A DNA stretch of 36,664 nucleotides, from the NCBI RefSeq assembly GCF_029267015.1, contig NZ_JARIEA010000061.1, forward strand, positions 1 to 36,664, given 5' to 3'. Below, piece after piece: positions 24,020 through 32,690 of this stretch. The translations under genes and the position numbers were made by a program. The first letter of the stretch is position 1. The number at the start of each line of letters is the position of its first letter. Origin of the DNA: Sporosarcina ureae (GTDB lineage: Bacteria > Bacillota > Bacilli > Bacillales_A > Planococcaceae). The notes beneath the pieces were generated by a model. The model saw only the letters and a program-made list of their open reading frames with translations, was not told where the DNA came from and ran no database searches.

Positions 24020-25426
24020 GTGAAATTTTGCAAAAACTGCGGCGATCAGCTTTCTAGTGAGGCCGAGTTTTGTACAAGTTGCGGTGAACGAACGCTTGTC
24101 TCAAACGAGCTGATGGTAAATAAAAAGCATCGTACAACAGACCTAGAAGAGACACCAAGACTTCCGATGAAACTTTGGAAAAAAATATCACTTTTCTCAG
24201 TAATAACATTAATAATTCTTCTTATCGGCACACACTTATTCATGAAAAACATGTACGATCCGCAAAAGAAAATCGAGGCTATGAATCTGGCTTTCCACAA
24301 TCAAGACGAAAAAGCGTTTTTTGAGCAGTTTCATTTGCAAGATGATGCTTCCGGTAATGCGCGCCATTTTTATTCGGCAGTAAAAGCCCGAGGATGGAAT
24401 GATTTGCGAAATGACCTTGCAAAGGAAGCAATGATTGTAACTGACAACCGAAAGAATAGCAGTGCAGTTACAATAGAAAACCCATCTATTTCAGTTGCTA
24501 GCAAAACCGTGGTGCCAGGATTATATAAAGAAGTCACCTTTACGATTTTGCCTACTGAAGTTAGTTTAAAAATCCCTTATAAAGGAACCAAACTGATGTT
24601 TGACGGGAAAGAGTTTAACTCAAAAGAGGATGACGAACAAGTCTTGCTTGGTTCTTACATTCCTGGAGAATATGAATGGTCTTACACTGCACCAGGTCCT
24701 TTTATGCCACTCTTAGGTAAAGGAAAGCATATCGTGAAAGCTGATGAAAACAACCAGCAGAATGCAACACTTGACTGGGAAGCCACAACGATTCGTATTG
24801 ATTCAAACGTGCGGGATGCTATTGTATTTATCGATGGAAAATCCACGAAGAAAACCGTTAAAGAACTGAGCAAGCTCTACCCGAGCCAAATAAATGAGAA
24901 TGTAAAAGTGCATGCGGTAACAAACGATAACAAAGGCACAGAAATCTCTTCTGACACAGCAACACTGTCAAAGAAAACTGTCTACCTAACTTTTAAGCAT
25001 GTAGAGGAAGAACGAAAAGCAAAACAGAAGCAAAATCTTGCCGTAGAGCAAGCCAACGAAATTCGTCAACTATTCAAAAATTTCCGTAATGACTATGAAA
25101 ATGCAATCGACTATATTGATTTTGATTACATAGAGGATTATTTCCCTGAAGGCAGTGAAATCCGCCGTGATTATGCGAAATTTGTCATAGATCATCGAAA
25201 TATATTGGACTACCATTATGATTTTCTGCTAAATGATATTACATCCGTCAGTCAGGTTTCAGAAGACACCTTTGAATTATACTCGTTTGAGACATTCAAC
25301 TTCTATTCTTATGAGGATGGAGATTTGCATTATGAGCGTAAGAAAAAGTATGTATTTAAGAAAGCAGGAAACCAATTTTACATTACTGCCATCATTAATC
25401 TAAATACGAATAAAACTAAAATATGA
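24020..25426 (+). CDS. TcaA/YvbJ-like zinc-ribbon membrane protein, paralogue 1
   Basis: 468 residues, single-pass. A cytoplasmic zinc ribbon (Cys4, Cys7, Cys18, Cys21: KFCKNCG, EFCTSCG) is followed by a basic linker, one membrane helix (about 51-69), and a large extracellular part with repeated TcaA-type beta domains and a C-terminal NTF2-like domain (FRNDYENAIDYIDFDYIEDY to the end). S. aureus TcaA of the same layout affects teicoplanin and cell-wall stress response. GTG at 24020 is chosen to match the paralogue start MKFC; TTG at 24014 is possible. Followed after 30 bases by paralogue 2. Confidence 0.88.
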   Translation: MKFCKNCGDQLSSEAEFCTSCGERTLVSNELMVNKKHRTTDLEETPRLPMKLWKKISLFSVITLIILLIGTHLFMKNMYDPQKKIEAMNLAFHNQDEKAFFEQFHLQDDASGNARHFYSAVKARGWNDLRNDLAKEAMIVTDNRKNSSAVTIENPSISVASKTVVPGLYKEVTFTILPTEVSLKIPYKGTKLMFDGKEFNSKEDDEQVLLGSYIPGEYEWSYTAPGPFMPLLGKGKHIVKADENNQQNATLDWEATTIRIDSNVRDAIVFIDGKSTKKTVKELSKLYPSQINENVKVHAVTNDNKGTEISSDTATLSKKTVYLTFKHVEEERKAKQKQNLAVEQANEIRQLFKNFRNDYENAIDYIDFDYIEDYFPEGSEIRRDYAKFVIDHRNILDYHYDFLLNDITSVSQVSEDTFELYSFETFNFYSYEDGDLHYERKKKYVFKKAGNQFYITAIINLNTNKTKI

Positions 25427-25456
25427 GGCTATTGCCAATAGAAAAGAGTTATACTT

Positions 25457-26830
25457 ATGAAATTTTGCACAAACTGTGGAAGTTCTAATTCTCCCGATAC
25501 AGAATTCTGTTCCAATTGTGGTGAACAGCTACAGAATTCCAACACACTAAAGCAACAGCCAAGACCAGCGAAAAAGTCATCTTTTAAAAAACCGATGAAA
25601 AGATCGGTAAAAATCCTTCTGATATTATTATTCACATTAGTTGTTGCACTTGTGGCCACACACCTAATTTTGCAATCCATCTATGATCCGATCCGAAAGA
25701 TAAATGCAATGAATGACGCCTATCACAAACAGGATAAGAAAGCGTTCTTTGATCATTTCACTTACAATGATGGTACCGTCGCCAGTCCTGAAAATCTTTA
25801 CACCGCTGTCAGTGATTACGGTTGGAACGACCTGCGTGATGAACTGATTTTTGAGGCTGAGAGGATGAAATCCAATAAGCCCATGAATGTGATCTATGAT
25901 TCAGGAGAATTCATACTCGCCAGCAAACAGCCGGCAAAGTTTGGACTGTACCAAAATATACAATTTACCGTGGTTCCTACCACTGTTTCAGTGGAGCTCC
26001 CTCTTAAAGATACTACTTTCACTTTCGGCGGACAGGAAGTTCATTCAAATGAAGACGAGGAATTAGTTATAGTTGGAAATTTCATTCCAGGACAGTACGA
26101 TTGGGAATTCTTGATAGATGGCGGCCTAATACCGATGAACGGAAAAGGCAAGCAGATTATCGAAACAACAGAGGGTAATGAGCAGACGATATCACCAAAA
26201 TGGGGTATTACCACAGTGTATATCGATTCAGACTTGGAAGATGCCACAGTATATATTAACGGTAAGAATACTGGTAAAAAGGTCAACGAATTATCCGAAG
26301 TCTATCCAGCAAAAATAAATAAGCAAATAAATATGTATGCAGTCGGGGAAACAGATGACGGGAAAGAAGTGCAATCGAAAACCGTGGCCCTGAATGATAC
26401 AAGTATATATCTTCCCTTTGAACACATTCAGGAGGCAGAGATGTTGGAAGAAGTACTAGAAGAAGTAGAAGAGTTTTATCAGAACTTCCGTGAAGCTTAC
26501 GTTGATGCTGTATACTATACTGATTATGATTATATCGAGCGCTTTTTCCGAAAAGGAACACACAGCCACGGCAGCTTTGGCAATTTCATATCCGAGCTGA
26601 ATACTAAACCTGGCTACAGCTATAATTTTCTAACGAACGAGATCATTTCTATGACTCCTCTTGAAAATCATACATTTGAACTGATTGTTCTAGAACGGTT
26701 CACCTATTATTCAAATGCTGAATCCCCTTTATTATATGAAAGGACTAAGAAGTATATTATTTCACAGACAGATGACTGGTACACCATTGATTCGGTATCG
26801 GATCTGGATACAAAACGATTGAAATATTGA
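25457..26830 (+). CDS. TcaA/YvbJ-like zinc-ribbon membrane protein, paralogue 2
   Basis: 457 residues with the same layout as the gene before it: zinc ribbon (Cys4, 7, 18, 21: FCTNCG, FCSNCG), basic linker, one membrane helix (about 51-71), then extracellular TcaA-like domains and a C-terminal NTF2-like domain. The two share many blocks, for example YDPxxKIxAMNxAxHxQDxK and GWNDLRxxL, so they arose by tandem duplication. The ribosome binding site is weak (AAGAG), so translation may depend on the upstream gene. Ends at a strong bidirectional terminator. Confidence 0.88.
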   Translation: MKFCTNCGSSNSPDTEFCSNCGEQLQNSNTLKQQPRPAKKSSFKKPMKRSVKILLILLFTLVVALVATHLILQSIYDPIRKINAMNDAYHKQDKKAFFDHFTYNDGTVASPENLYTAVSDYGWNDLRDELIFEAERMKSNKPMNVIYDSGEFILASKQPAKFGLYQNIQFTVVPTTVSVELPLKDTTFTFGGQEVHSNEDEELVIVGNFIPGQYDWEFLIDGGLIPMNGKGKQIIETTEGNEQTISPKWGITTVYIDSDLEDATVYINGKNTGKKVNELSEVYPAKINKQINMYAVGETDDGKEVQSKTVALNDTSIYLPFEHIQEAEMLEEVLEEVEEFYQNFREAYVDAVYYTDYDYIERFFRKGTHSHGSFGNFISELNTKPGYSYNFLTNEIISMTPLENHTFELIVLERFTYYSNAESPLLYERTKKYIISQTDDWYTIDSVSDLDTKRLKY

Positions 26831-26948
26831 CGTTGAATTATGATAAGACCTGATGTATTTTTATATCCCTTTTAATTTGTATGTATTTCTAAGCATTGTA
26901 AACATAGGATGTTGAATATATCAATATTTTATAATCGTGAAATTTTAA

Positions 26949-26993
26949 AAAAACGATAAGATAACTGTAGAAATCAGTTATCTTATCGTTTTT
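26949..26993. terminator. Bidirectional Rho-independent terminator
   Basis: Perfect 19-base arms (AAAAACGATAAGATAACTG and its complement) with a 7-base loop, between the convergent TcaA-like gene and the DUF1835-type gene. Confidence 0.92.
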
Positions 26994-27053
26994 CTAAGTA
27001 TCAGATCAGAGTAAATAAAACGTCAATTATAAATCATAGTATAAATAGCACGA

Positions 27054-28034
27054 TTATTTTTTTGTTATCTGTACTTCATATTTCCCCCAATCCTCAATAT
27101 TACCTCTACATACAAGCCCCCCGTTGCGGATCAATTCCTTTACCCTGTATTCAATCCACGCATCACCTGTATACTGCTCCAATTCTCCGTATACTTGCCC
27201 AATGAGACGCAGTACGTTGTAATATTCGTCAGGATACTCGGACTGTAACTGACGTGCACAATCCATGATGAACGTGTCGTGGCGATCTTCATCTGAGCTC
27301 CACAGTTCTTCGTATTGCCAAGTGCGCAAATTAGACTCATCATACATAAGTGACTTGCCTTCTTGTTCGATGGCTGTGCGGCGGGCTGGATTCCATTTCC
27401 ACGGTTCGTAATGCGCGTAAAGTTCGAGCAACTGTTCAGGCGACAGTTCATTGGAACGCAGGAGGTGAATTTCTTCACTCTGCCACGTTTGTTTGTACAG
27501 TGATTCGAATGCTTTCGTTATGTTGAGTTCGCTGATTTCATTTGGCCGACCACTCAGGAGGTAGGTTGCAAATCGCAGGCCTGTTTGCTCTGCTGCATTG
27601 TTGCCCGCCCAGAGAATGATTGGTAAATGTAAGGGGATGCGTTTGATGTCCTGTACAGCACTACGGAATTCTCTCTCTTGTTCTGGGAAATCACCGCGGA
27701 GATGTTCTTGAAGCCAACAAAATCGATTCTTGATTCCTTCATCCGTATGGAGAGATTCTATCGGACCGATTGATAGGATGTCGGGAAGCGATATGATGTG
27801 CTCCGTTGACTTTAAAGGCTCTTTGCGGAACGCGTGTCGTAGAGCTCCAGCAAACGCACGATCGAAGACAATGTGGATCGTCCAGGTGCATGTTTCATCT
27901 GCAGCGAGCAGCGACCGCGTCACTTTCCCAAGCGCTTCATCGTCTAGTCGCTCTGCTTGAATGAATAGTTGATCGACAATTGTTTTAAATTGTTGCGGAG
28001 TGAATGGTTTTATTGGCTGGTGACTTTTATTCAT
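27054..28034 (-). CDS. DUF1835 domain-containing protein
   Basis: 326 residues. The N-terminal half (WTIHIVFDRAFAGALRHAFR, then ISLPDILSIGPIESLHTDEG and a Trp-Ala-Gly-Asn-Asn block) follows the DUF1835 pattern, in which a short Ser/Asp motif and a SIGPI segment are conserved. The C-terminal half (Trp-rich, TWQYEELWSSDEDRHD) fits the DUF3658 partner domain. No enzymatic role is established. ATG at 28034 is chosen since AAGGAG lies 10 bases before it; the earlier GTG at 28058 is upstream of that site. Single gene. Confidence 0.8.
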   Translation of the reverse strand: MNKSHQPIKPFTPQQFKTIVDQLFIQAERLDDEALGKVTRSLLAADETCTWTIHIVFDRAFAGALRHAFRKEPLKSTEHIISLPDILSIGPIESLHTDEGIKNRFCWLQEHLRGDFPEQEREFRSAVQDIKRIPLHLPIILWAGNNAAEQTGLRFATYLLSGRPNEISELNITKAFESLYKQTWQSEEIHLLRSNELSPEQLLELYAHYEPWKWNPARRTAIEQEGKSLMYDESNLRTWQYEELWSSDEDRHDTFIMDCARQLQSEYPDEYYNVLRLIGQVYGELEQYTGDAWIEYRVKELIRNGGLVCRGNIEDWGKYEVQITKK

Positions 28035-28519
28035 TTTTATCGTACTCCTTTTGCTCACTTTCTTATTTCAGAATTATATAGTGTGCATAAACTCCATGTG
28101 AAAGTATATAAAAATAACGAGTGAAGTTGCTTTCGTGTTTTTTAAAACATTCATGTTTTTTCTTGAACAGTTACCTTATTCAAAAGACCATAGAATTACT
28201 TCATAATAATAACCTTATTTTTATTATCATACCCATCAGTTTTGAAAGTATTATTCGCAGCCATTGCAATGGCTTTCGTACTTACTATATCAAAACTACC
28301 ACCGATTACTCCTCCTATATACGCATCGATTAGATATACTTGATTTGTAGTTTACTAAACTTAATTCATAATAGATACAAGAATTAAACAAAGGATAGCT
28401 TCGCCAGACACTTACATGATCACTTAACCATTCACGTTTGCATCTCAAACTGGCACCTCATTTATCGTATATATCCACACCAAACGCGTCGTAATGGAAG
28501 AGTTCATAGCCCCAGTTAA
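28035..28519. other. Intergenic stretch without recognisable gene
   Basis: AT-rich, holding the minus-strand promoter region of the DUF1835-type gene. The only marked structure is a perfect 16-base palindrome (AGCCATTGCAATGGCT) at 28259-28274. Short open frames here lack ribosome binding sites and protein-like composition. Confidence 0.4.
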
Positions 28520-28548
28520 TTGACAAACCAAACGCCCTCCGATATCAT
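28520..28548 (+). promoter_or_regulatory. Sigma-A promoter of mgtE
   Basis: Consensus TTGACA at 28520-28525, a 17-base spacer and TATCAT at 28543-28548, placed about 20 bases before the M-box riboswitch. Confidence 0.75.
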
Positions 28549-28569
28549 CTGTAATGAATTGCAAGATAC

Positions 28570-28724
28570 CCCTCGTTAGGTAAGGCTCCTGTATGGAGAG
28601 ACGCTGCTGCCCAGAAACGTCCAAAGACGCCAATGGGTCAACAGGAATTATCGAGTTAAGGTAATTTCTAACGTAGCTGGATTCACTCCTATGCCATACA
28701 GTGCTAAAGCTCCACGACTGGAGG
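28570..28724 (+). ncRNA. M-box (ykoK) magnesium riboswitch
   Basis: The stretch carries the conserved M-box blocks in order: TCGTTAGGTAAGGCTCCTGT, ATGGAGA, ACGCTGCTGCCCAGAAACGT, CCAAAGACGCCAATGGGTCA, AACAGGAATTATCGA, AGGTAATTTCTAACG, AGCTGGA and ATGCCATACAGTGCTAAAGC. High Mg2+ folds this leader so that the terminator downstream forms and mgtE is switched off. It lies between a sigma-A promoter and mgtE. Confidence 0.95.
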
Positions 28725-28744
28725 ATATTTGTTTGGCTATTTAC

Positions 28745-28767
28745 AGTTCTTTTCAAAGAACTTTTTT
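28745..28767 (+). terminator. Small hairpin with T6, between M-box and main terminator
   Basis: AGTTCTT and AAGAACT around a 4-base loop, then T6. It could be an extra terminator or part of the switching structure. Confidence 0.5.
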
Positions 28768-28782
28768 CGTATTGCTTATGAC

Positions 28783-28814
28783 AAAACACCTTCTCTATTT
28801 GAAGGTGTTTTTTT
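28783..28814 (+). terminator. M-box-controlled terminator ahead of mgtE
   Basis: AAAACACCTTC and GAAGGTGTTTT with a 7-base loop and T7, about 90 bases before the mgtE start. This is the expected expression platform of the riboswitch. Confidence 0.88.
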
Positions 28815-28902
28815 ATACTTCACTTAAAATTAAAATACCCATTTCTTATTATGCTTGTGTAAGCCTTACTTTACGAGAGAACTAATCTAAGGAGCGTCGT
28901 AT

Positions 28903-30264
28903 ATGATGAAGTTAAGCAAAAAGACACGCGAACAATACATGACTAGTGCGATCAACGAGTTGAAAGAAGAAAAAATCGTAGAGTTTCGAGAAACGTTTTT
29001 ACAGTTGCATCCATCCGATCAATCGGACATCTTCATGACGTTGCAAGAAGACGAACGTCACCGAGTTTATGCGTATGTATCCCCACGTGAAATGGCGGTT
29101 ATCTTCGGCCTTTTAAAATTTCATAATCAAAAAGAAGTTTTTCAAGAGCTGAATGACAAATATGCTTCCGAAATGCTCAACAATATGTTTACGGATGACA
29201 TCGTAACATTTTTAACCAAGCTCAATAATGAGTTGCCGAATTCCATAATCAACAATATGGAACCTGGCAAAGCCGAAAAGATTAAAAGCCTTCTATCGTA
29301 CGAACCAGAAACCGCTGGAGCTGTAATGACGAAGGAGTTTGTCGGCATTTCATCTACTGACAACGTAACGGACGTTCTCAATACATTACGAGTCATTGCC
29401 TCGGACGCTGAAATTATCTACTATTTATATGTGGTCGACGAACATGGCAAGCTAATCGGCGTCGTATCATTGCGCAACTTGCTCGTCGCAAATCCTGAAG
29501 AAATGATCGTAGATATTATGAATACACGCGTCGTATCGGTTCCAGATCAAATGGACCAAGAAGACGTAGGGAAACTCATCAAAAAGTACGACTTCCTAGC
29601 GGTTCCTGTCGTCACTACAGAAAATCATTTGCTAGGTATTATTACTGTCGATGACATTATGGACATTTTAGAAGCAGAAACGACAGAAGACTTTGGTGAA
29701 TTATCGGCTACTAAAGGTGCGACAGATGTGAACTTAAGTTCATTTGCGGCCGCCAAAAAGCGTTCTCCATGGATTATTAGTCTGATGTTTTTTGGTTTAA
29801 TCACAGGTGGAGTAATTGGACGATTTGAAGAGACATTGGAGTCAGTCGTGTTGCTCGCTGTGTTCATTCCCATGATTATGGACTCTGCGGGTAACGTTGG
29901 AACACAATCGCTAGCGATATCCGTTCGCGGTCTGGCGTTAGGCACAATTGAAAAGAACAGTGCGTTCAAGATGGTCAGACGTGAATTAAAGACCGGTTTC
30001 TTAATCGGACTGATTTGTATGGTCGTTATTACAGGGCTAGTGTATATTTTCTATAGTAATTTAGCCCTTGGTCTCATTGTCGGCTTTTCCATTTTACTGA
30101 CGTTAGGCATTTCGGCAGTTATTGGCGCAATCGTTCCATTGATCATCAATAAATTGAAATTCGATCCAGCTATCGCTTCCGGTCCGTTCATCACGACGTT
30201 AAATGATATTATCGGGTTACTGATCTATTTCTCGATCGCCACAACATTAATCGAATATTTGTAA
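28903..30264 (+). CDS. mgtE: Magnesium transporter MgtE
   Basis: 453 residues, normal for the family. Order: cytosolic N-domain (about 1-130, helical repeats), two CBS domains (about 138-255; VDEHGKLIGVVSLRNLL, TTENHLLGIITVDDIMDILE), a plug helix, then five membrane helices (about 285-453) with the pore signature around MDSAGNVGTQSLA and FDPAIASGPF, where the Asp of the second binds Mg2+. The CBS and N domains close the pore when Mg2+ is high. ATG at 28903 follows AAGGAG. Expression is under an M-box, so it is controlled at both RNA and protein level. Confidence 0.97.
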   Translation: MMKLSKKTREQYMTSAINELKEEKIVEFRETFLQLHPSDQSDIFMTLQEDERHRVYAYVSPREMAVIFGLLKFHNQKEVFQELNDKYASEMLNNMFTDDIVTFLTKLNNELPNSIINNMEPGKAEKIKSLLSYEPETAGAVMTKEFVGISSTDNVTDVLNTLRVIASDAEIIYYLYVVDEHGKLIGVVSLRNLLVANPEEMIVDIMNTRVVSVPDQMDQEDVGKLIKKYDFLAVPVVTTENHLLGIITVDDIMDILEAETTEDFGELSATKGATDVNLSSFAAAKKRSPWIISLMFFGLITGGVIGRFEETLESVVLLAVFIPMIMDSAGNVGTQSLAISVRGLALGTIEKNSAFKMVRRELKTGFLIGLICMVVITGLVYIFYSNLALGLIVGFSILLTLGISAVIGAIVPLIINKLKFDPAIASGPFITTLNDIIGLLIYFSIATTLIEYL

Positions 30265-30363
30265 GTAAAAAGTGCATGTCCCATTAATGCCACCCAAACA
30301 GTCAGACTGATGATAGTAAAAAAACGTGTATCCTTTTCTAGATAACTCTCTATATGAAGTATG

Positions 30364-30386
30364 AGGAGTACTAAATAAGTACTCCT
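30364..30386. promoter_or_regulatory. Stem-loop in the leader of the phage replication gene
   Basis: AGGAGTACT and AGTACTCCT with a 5-base loop, about 30 bases before the start at 30416. It has no T run, so it is not a classic terminator; it may be an operator or mRNA structure, and the left arm contains an AGGAG that it would hide. Confidence 0.45.
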
Positions 30387-30415
30387 ACATCATTTAACTC
30401 TAGGGGGACTACCAG

Positions 30416-31246
30416 ATGAAATTATTAATTAACGAAGATCCGATTCCATTATTGCCTTCACTCGCAATGAAAGTTGGACTAAACGCTGCGCTATTCTTGC
30501 AACAACTTCACTACCGATTGAACATTTCAAAAAACGTACGTGATGGTCATAAATGGGTGTTTAATACATACGACGACTGGATGGAAGAATTTCCGTTTTG
30601 GTCGTTAAACACGATTAAACGGATTACGTACGACTTGGAACAAAAGGGATATCTGATCTCTACTTCTAAACACAATAGGATGAAAATCGACAACACGAAA
30701 TGGTATCGAATTGATTATGAAATGCTGCCATTTTCCTATGCACCAAATGAAACAACGACCAACCCAAAAGAGGACACCCCACCATCTCAACATGAGACGG
30801 CAATCAACTCACAATTAGACGCTGTGCAAACTCACACTGGTACGAGGGAGTATCTCACTATGGGACGGCCTATAACCAAAGAACTTAAGAATATAAAAAA
30901 TAAAACCTTTGTCGAGAAAAATCTCGACGTCGCACCTTCCGTGATTCAGTACCTGAACGACAAAACCGGAAAACATTTCAAAGCCGAGTCCGCCGCTACC
31001 CGTAAATTCATCAATGGACGGATCAAAGAAGGATACACAGAGGAAGACTTCATCCGTGTCATCGACTTAAAGGCCAAGCAGTGGTTAAACCTTCAAGAAT
31101 TCAAAGCATTCCTTAGACCTTCTACGTTGTTTAACGCAACGAACTTTGAAAACTATGTCAATGAACTGGTTGTAGACAAGAAACCAGAAAGAAAGATATA
31201 CAGATCACCCGTTCTTGATTTTGATATGGGAGAGGATTTTTCGTGA
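30416..31246 (+). CDS. Phage-type replication protein with conserved phage C-terminal domain
   Basis: 276 residues. The N-terminus (LAMKVGLNAALFLQQLHYRL, WSLNTIKRITYDLEQKGYL) is a winged helix as in phage replisome organisers. A polar linker follows (about 110-160). The C-terminus (VIQYLNDKTGKHFKAESAAT, then FKAFLRPSTLFNATNFENYV) is the Phg_2220_C domain found in DnaD-like phage replication initiators. ATG at 30416 follows a GGGGG-containing site. No other phage genes lie nearby, so this is a lone remnant or domesticated gene. The 69-bp element begins one base after its stop. Confidence 0.88.
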   Translation: MKLLINEDPIPLLPSLAMKVGLNAALFLQQLHYRLNISKNVRDGHKWVFNTYDDWMEEFPFWSLNTIKRITYDLEQKGYLISTSKHNRMKIDNTKWYRIDYEMLPFSYAPNETTTNPKEDTPPSQHETAINSQLDAVQTHTGTREYLTMGRPITKELKNIKNKTFVEKNLDVAPSVIQYLNDKTGKHFKAESAATRKFINGRIKEGYTEEDFIRVIDLKAKQWLNLQEFKAFLRPSTLFNATNFENYVNELVVDKKPERKIYRSPVLDFDMGEDFS

Positions 31247-31247
31247 A

Positions 31248-31316
31248 GGTACCAGGTCCTCACACAACTTCAGTTCAATTCAGAATCGTTTCTGATTAGT
31301 GTCGGGACCTGGTACC
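31248..31316. repeat. 69-bp palindromic element, copy 2
   Basis: Starts GGTACCAGGTCC and ends GGGACCTGGTACC; the same length as copy 1, with about ten differences. It begins one base after the stop of the phage replication gene. Confidence 0.85.
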
Positions 31317-31459
31317 TTCTTAAATTCTCTCAGGCGCATGGTACTACTTTTCGAACAGGTATAAAAAACATTTAATTGAATACAATAATTAACATGAACT
31401 TCAGTTTGAGTTGCTTGTAGTTTAGTTTCAGTTTGTTTATAATAGGAGGTGAAGAGGTG

Positions 31460-32131
31460 ATGATCATGTTGACGATGTTCGAAAAAAAAGAATTTGTTAA
31501 AAGAACACCTGAATTAACTAAACGTCTTTTCGAAAATGAGGATGATAGTTTATTATTCTTTAAAGTAATGGTAAATTATTTAGAAAAAACTAACATAAAC
31601 AACCTTCAATTTAGTAAGTTGAATGATTCAATCCTTGGTAACACAGAGGAAATGGAAAAGTATCTCTCAAAAATATTAGAGGAAATGGCAGAGATTGCTG
31701 CAGAGGACACAAATTTTGCCCCTGCTTATACTACGGGGCAAATTGCAAAATATTTCGGAGTATCGATTACTACTATCAATAATTGGATTAAAGAAGGTCG
31801 ATTCGTGGGCGTTGAAAGAACTGAGAAAAACTCACAAGCACGAATCAGCGCAAATACTTTGTGGAAATCCAGAACAGGTAAAATGTACACTGTTGATAAA
31901 ATTGTGAAAGAATGGGAAGAAGAACAAGAAGAAAACCTTTATGATTCGAATGAACGTTTATTCTTGGTTGAACAGATAGCTCTTTATGAAGGAAAGTACG
32001 GGGGAGATTTCGAGAGTACATTGGGTTCTATGGATGACTTATCATCCGAAGAACAAACTGATGTTGCTGCTTGGTCATATTTCATTAGAAAGTTCGATGC
32101 GTTAAATGTCAACAGGAATTCCAAAGACTAA
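31460..32131 (+). CDS. HTH protein, probable antitoxin of a TumE-like pair
   Basis: 223 residues. Residues 1-85 are helical. Residues 90-115 are an excisionase/MerR-type helix-turn-helix (YTTGQIAKYFGVSITTINNW), with a following wing and a KMYTVDKIVKEWEEE helix. The C-terminus (LVEQIALYEGKYGGDFESTL, then an acidic helix ending YFIRKFDALN) has the YExKYG-x-(D/S)FE pattern common in antitoxins paired with TumE toxins. AGGAGG lies 10 bases before ATG at 31460; GTG at 31457 is an alternative. It overlaps the next gene by 26 bases, as in many toxin-antitoxin operons. Confidence 0.75.
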   Translation: MIMLTMFEKKEFVKRTPELTKRLFENEDDSLLFFKVMVNYLEKTNINNLQFSKLNDSILGNTEEMEKYLSKILEEMAEIAAEDTNFAPAYTTGQIAKYFGVSITTINNWIKEGRFVGVERTEKNSQARISANTLWKSRTGKMYTVDKIVKEWEEEQEENLYDSNERLFLVEQIALYEGKYGGDFESTLGSMDDLSSEEQTDVAAWSYFIRKFDALNVNRNSKD

Positions 32132-32576
32132 CTATACATTGCTTGAAAATGAATTTGATGAAATCACGGAAATCCGCGACGGCGCTAATGGTCTACCCTC
32201 GCAACCGGGTGCTGTTCGAAAAACTATTATATTTTCCGACTTAACAAAACTTTCCTGTCAAGAGATAATAAAAGATGGATTTATTGAGTACTACCACTAT
32301 GATTTTTATTCCCCTACTGGTTCGATTGTTATAAAATTTCACTCTGAGCCCCATGAGGAGAGTAAAGAACATCAAACAAGTACCGAACCTTTTCATTTAC
32401 ACGTCAAAAGGGATGAACAAGACCAAAAAGCTTCCATAAGGTTACCCAACGGCAGAATTAGAGAACTATGGACTATAATAGAAACAATTCTAATGAGTAA
32501 ACATTTGAAATACGCTCATGTAAGCTCCCCTACTATTAAATCAAAAGGCAGAAAAAGGCGATTGAAAGGAAGGTAA
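32106..32576 (+). CDS. Putative TumE-like toxin (DUF6516-type)
   Basis: 156 residues. The core (EYYHYDFYSPTGSIVIKFHS, residues 61-80, then His-rich EPHEESKEHQ and PFHLHV, 95-100) resembles the TumE toxin fold, where a beta strand with an Arg/Lys-Phe motif is followed by an HxH segment; a C-terminal helix (RELWTIIETILMSK) and a basic tail (KSKGRKRRLKGR) follow. The tail suggests nucleic-acid binding. ATG at 32106 lies inside the upstream gene, so translation is probably coupled. The family call is by pattern only; an unknown effector gene of another type remains possible. Confidence 0.55.
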   Translation: MSTGIPKTNYTLLENEFDEITEIRDGANGLPSQPGAVRKTIIFSDLTKLSCQEIIKDGFIEYYHYDFYSPTGSIVIKFHSEPHEESKEHQTSTEPFHLHVKRDEQDQKASIRLPNGRIRELWTIIETILMSKHLKYAHVSSPTIKSKGRKRRLKGR

Positions 32577-32628
32577 AGTACGCTGTGCAAAAAACAATTA
32601 AGTTTGTTTAAACATTCACATTTTTTAG

Positions 32629-32676
32629 AGGTGCCTGTGTGAGAAATATTCATGAATGTTTCTCACACAAGCACCT
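32629..32676. repeat. 48-bp hairpin repeat, copy 1
   Basis: Arms AGGTGCCTGTGTGAGAAA and TTTCTCACACAAGCACCT (one mismatch) around a loop with ATTCATGAAT. It lies between the convergent toxin-like gene and the PBP gene; there is no T run, so termination would rest on stem strength. A related copy is at 34923. Confidence 0.7.
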
Positions 32677-32690
32677 TATTCCCTTTCCCT

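Noticed and set aside
28445..28789. Open frame of 114 codons on the minus strand upstream of mgtE
   Set aside because: It lies across the M-box riboswitch and its promoter; the codons are a shadow of the RNA structure and there is no ribosome binding site.
31415..31443. Promoter-like TTGTAG and TATAAT with 17-base spacing before the HTH gene
   Set aside because: Transcription would start after or inside the AGGAGG site at 31445, so it would leave no normal leader; more likely a chance match.
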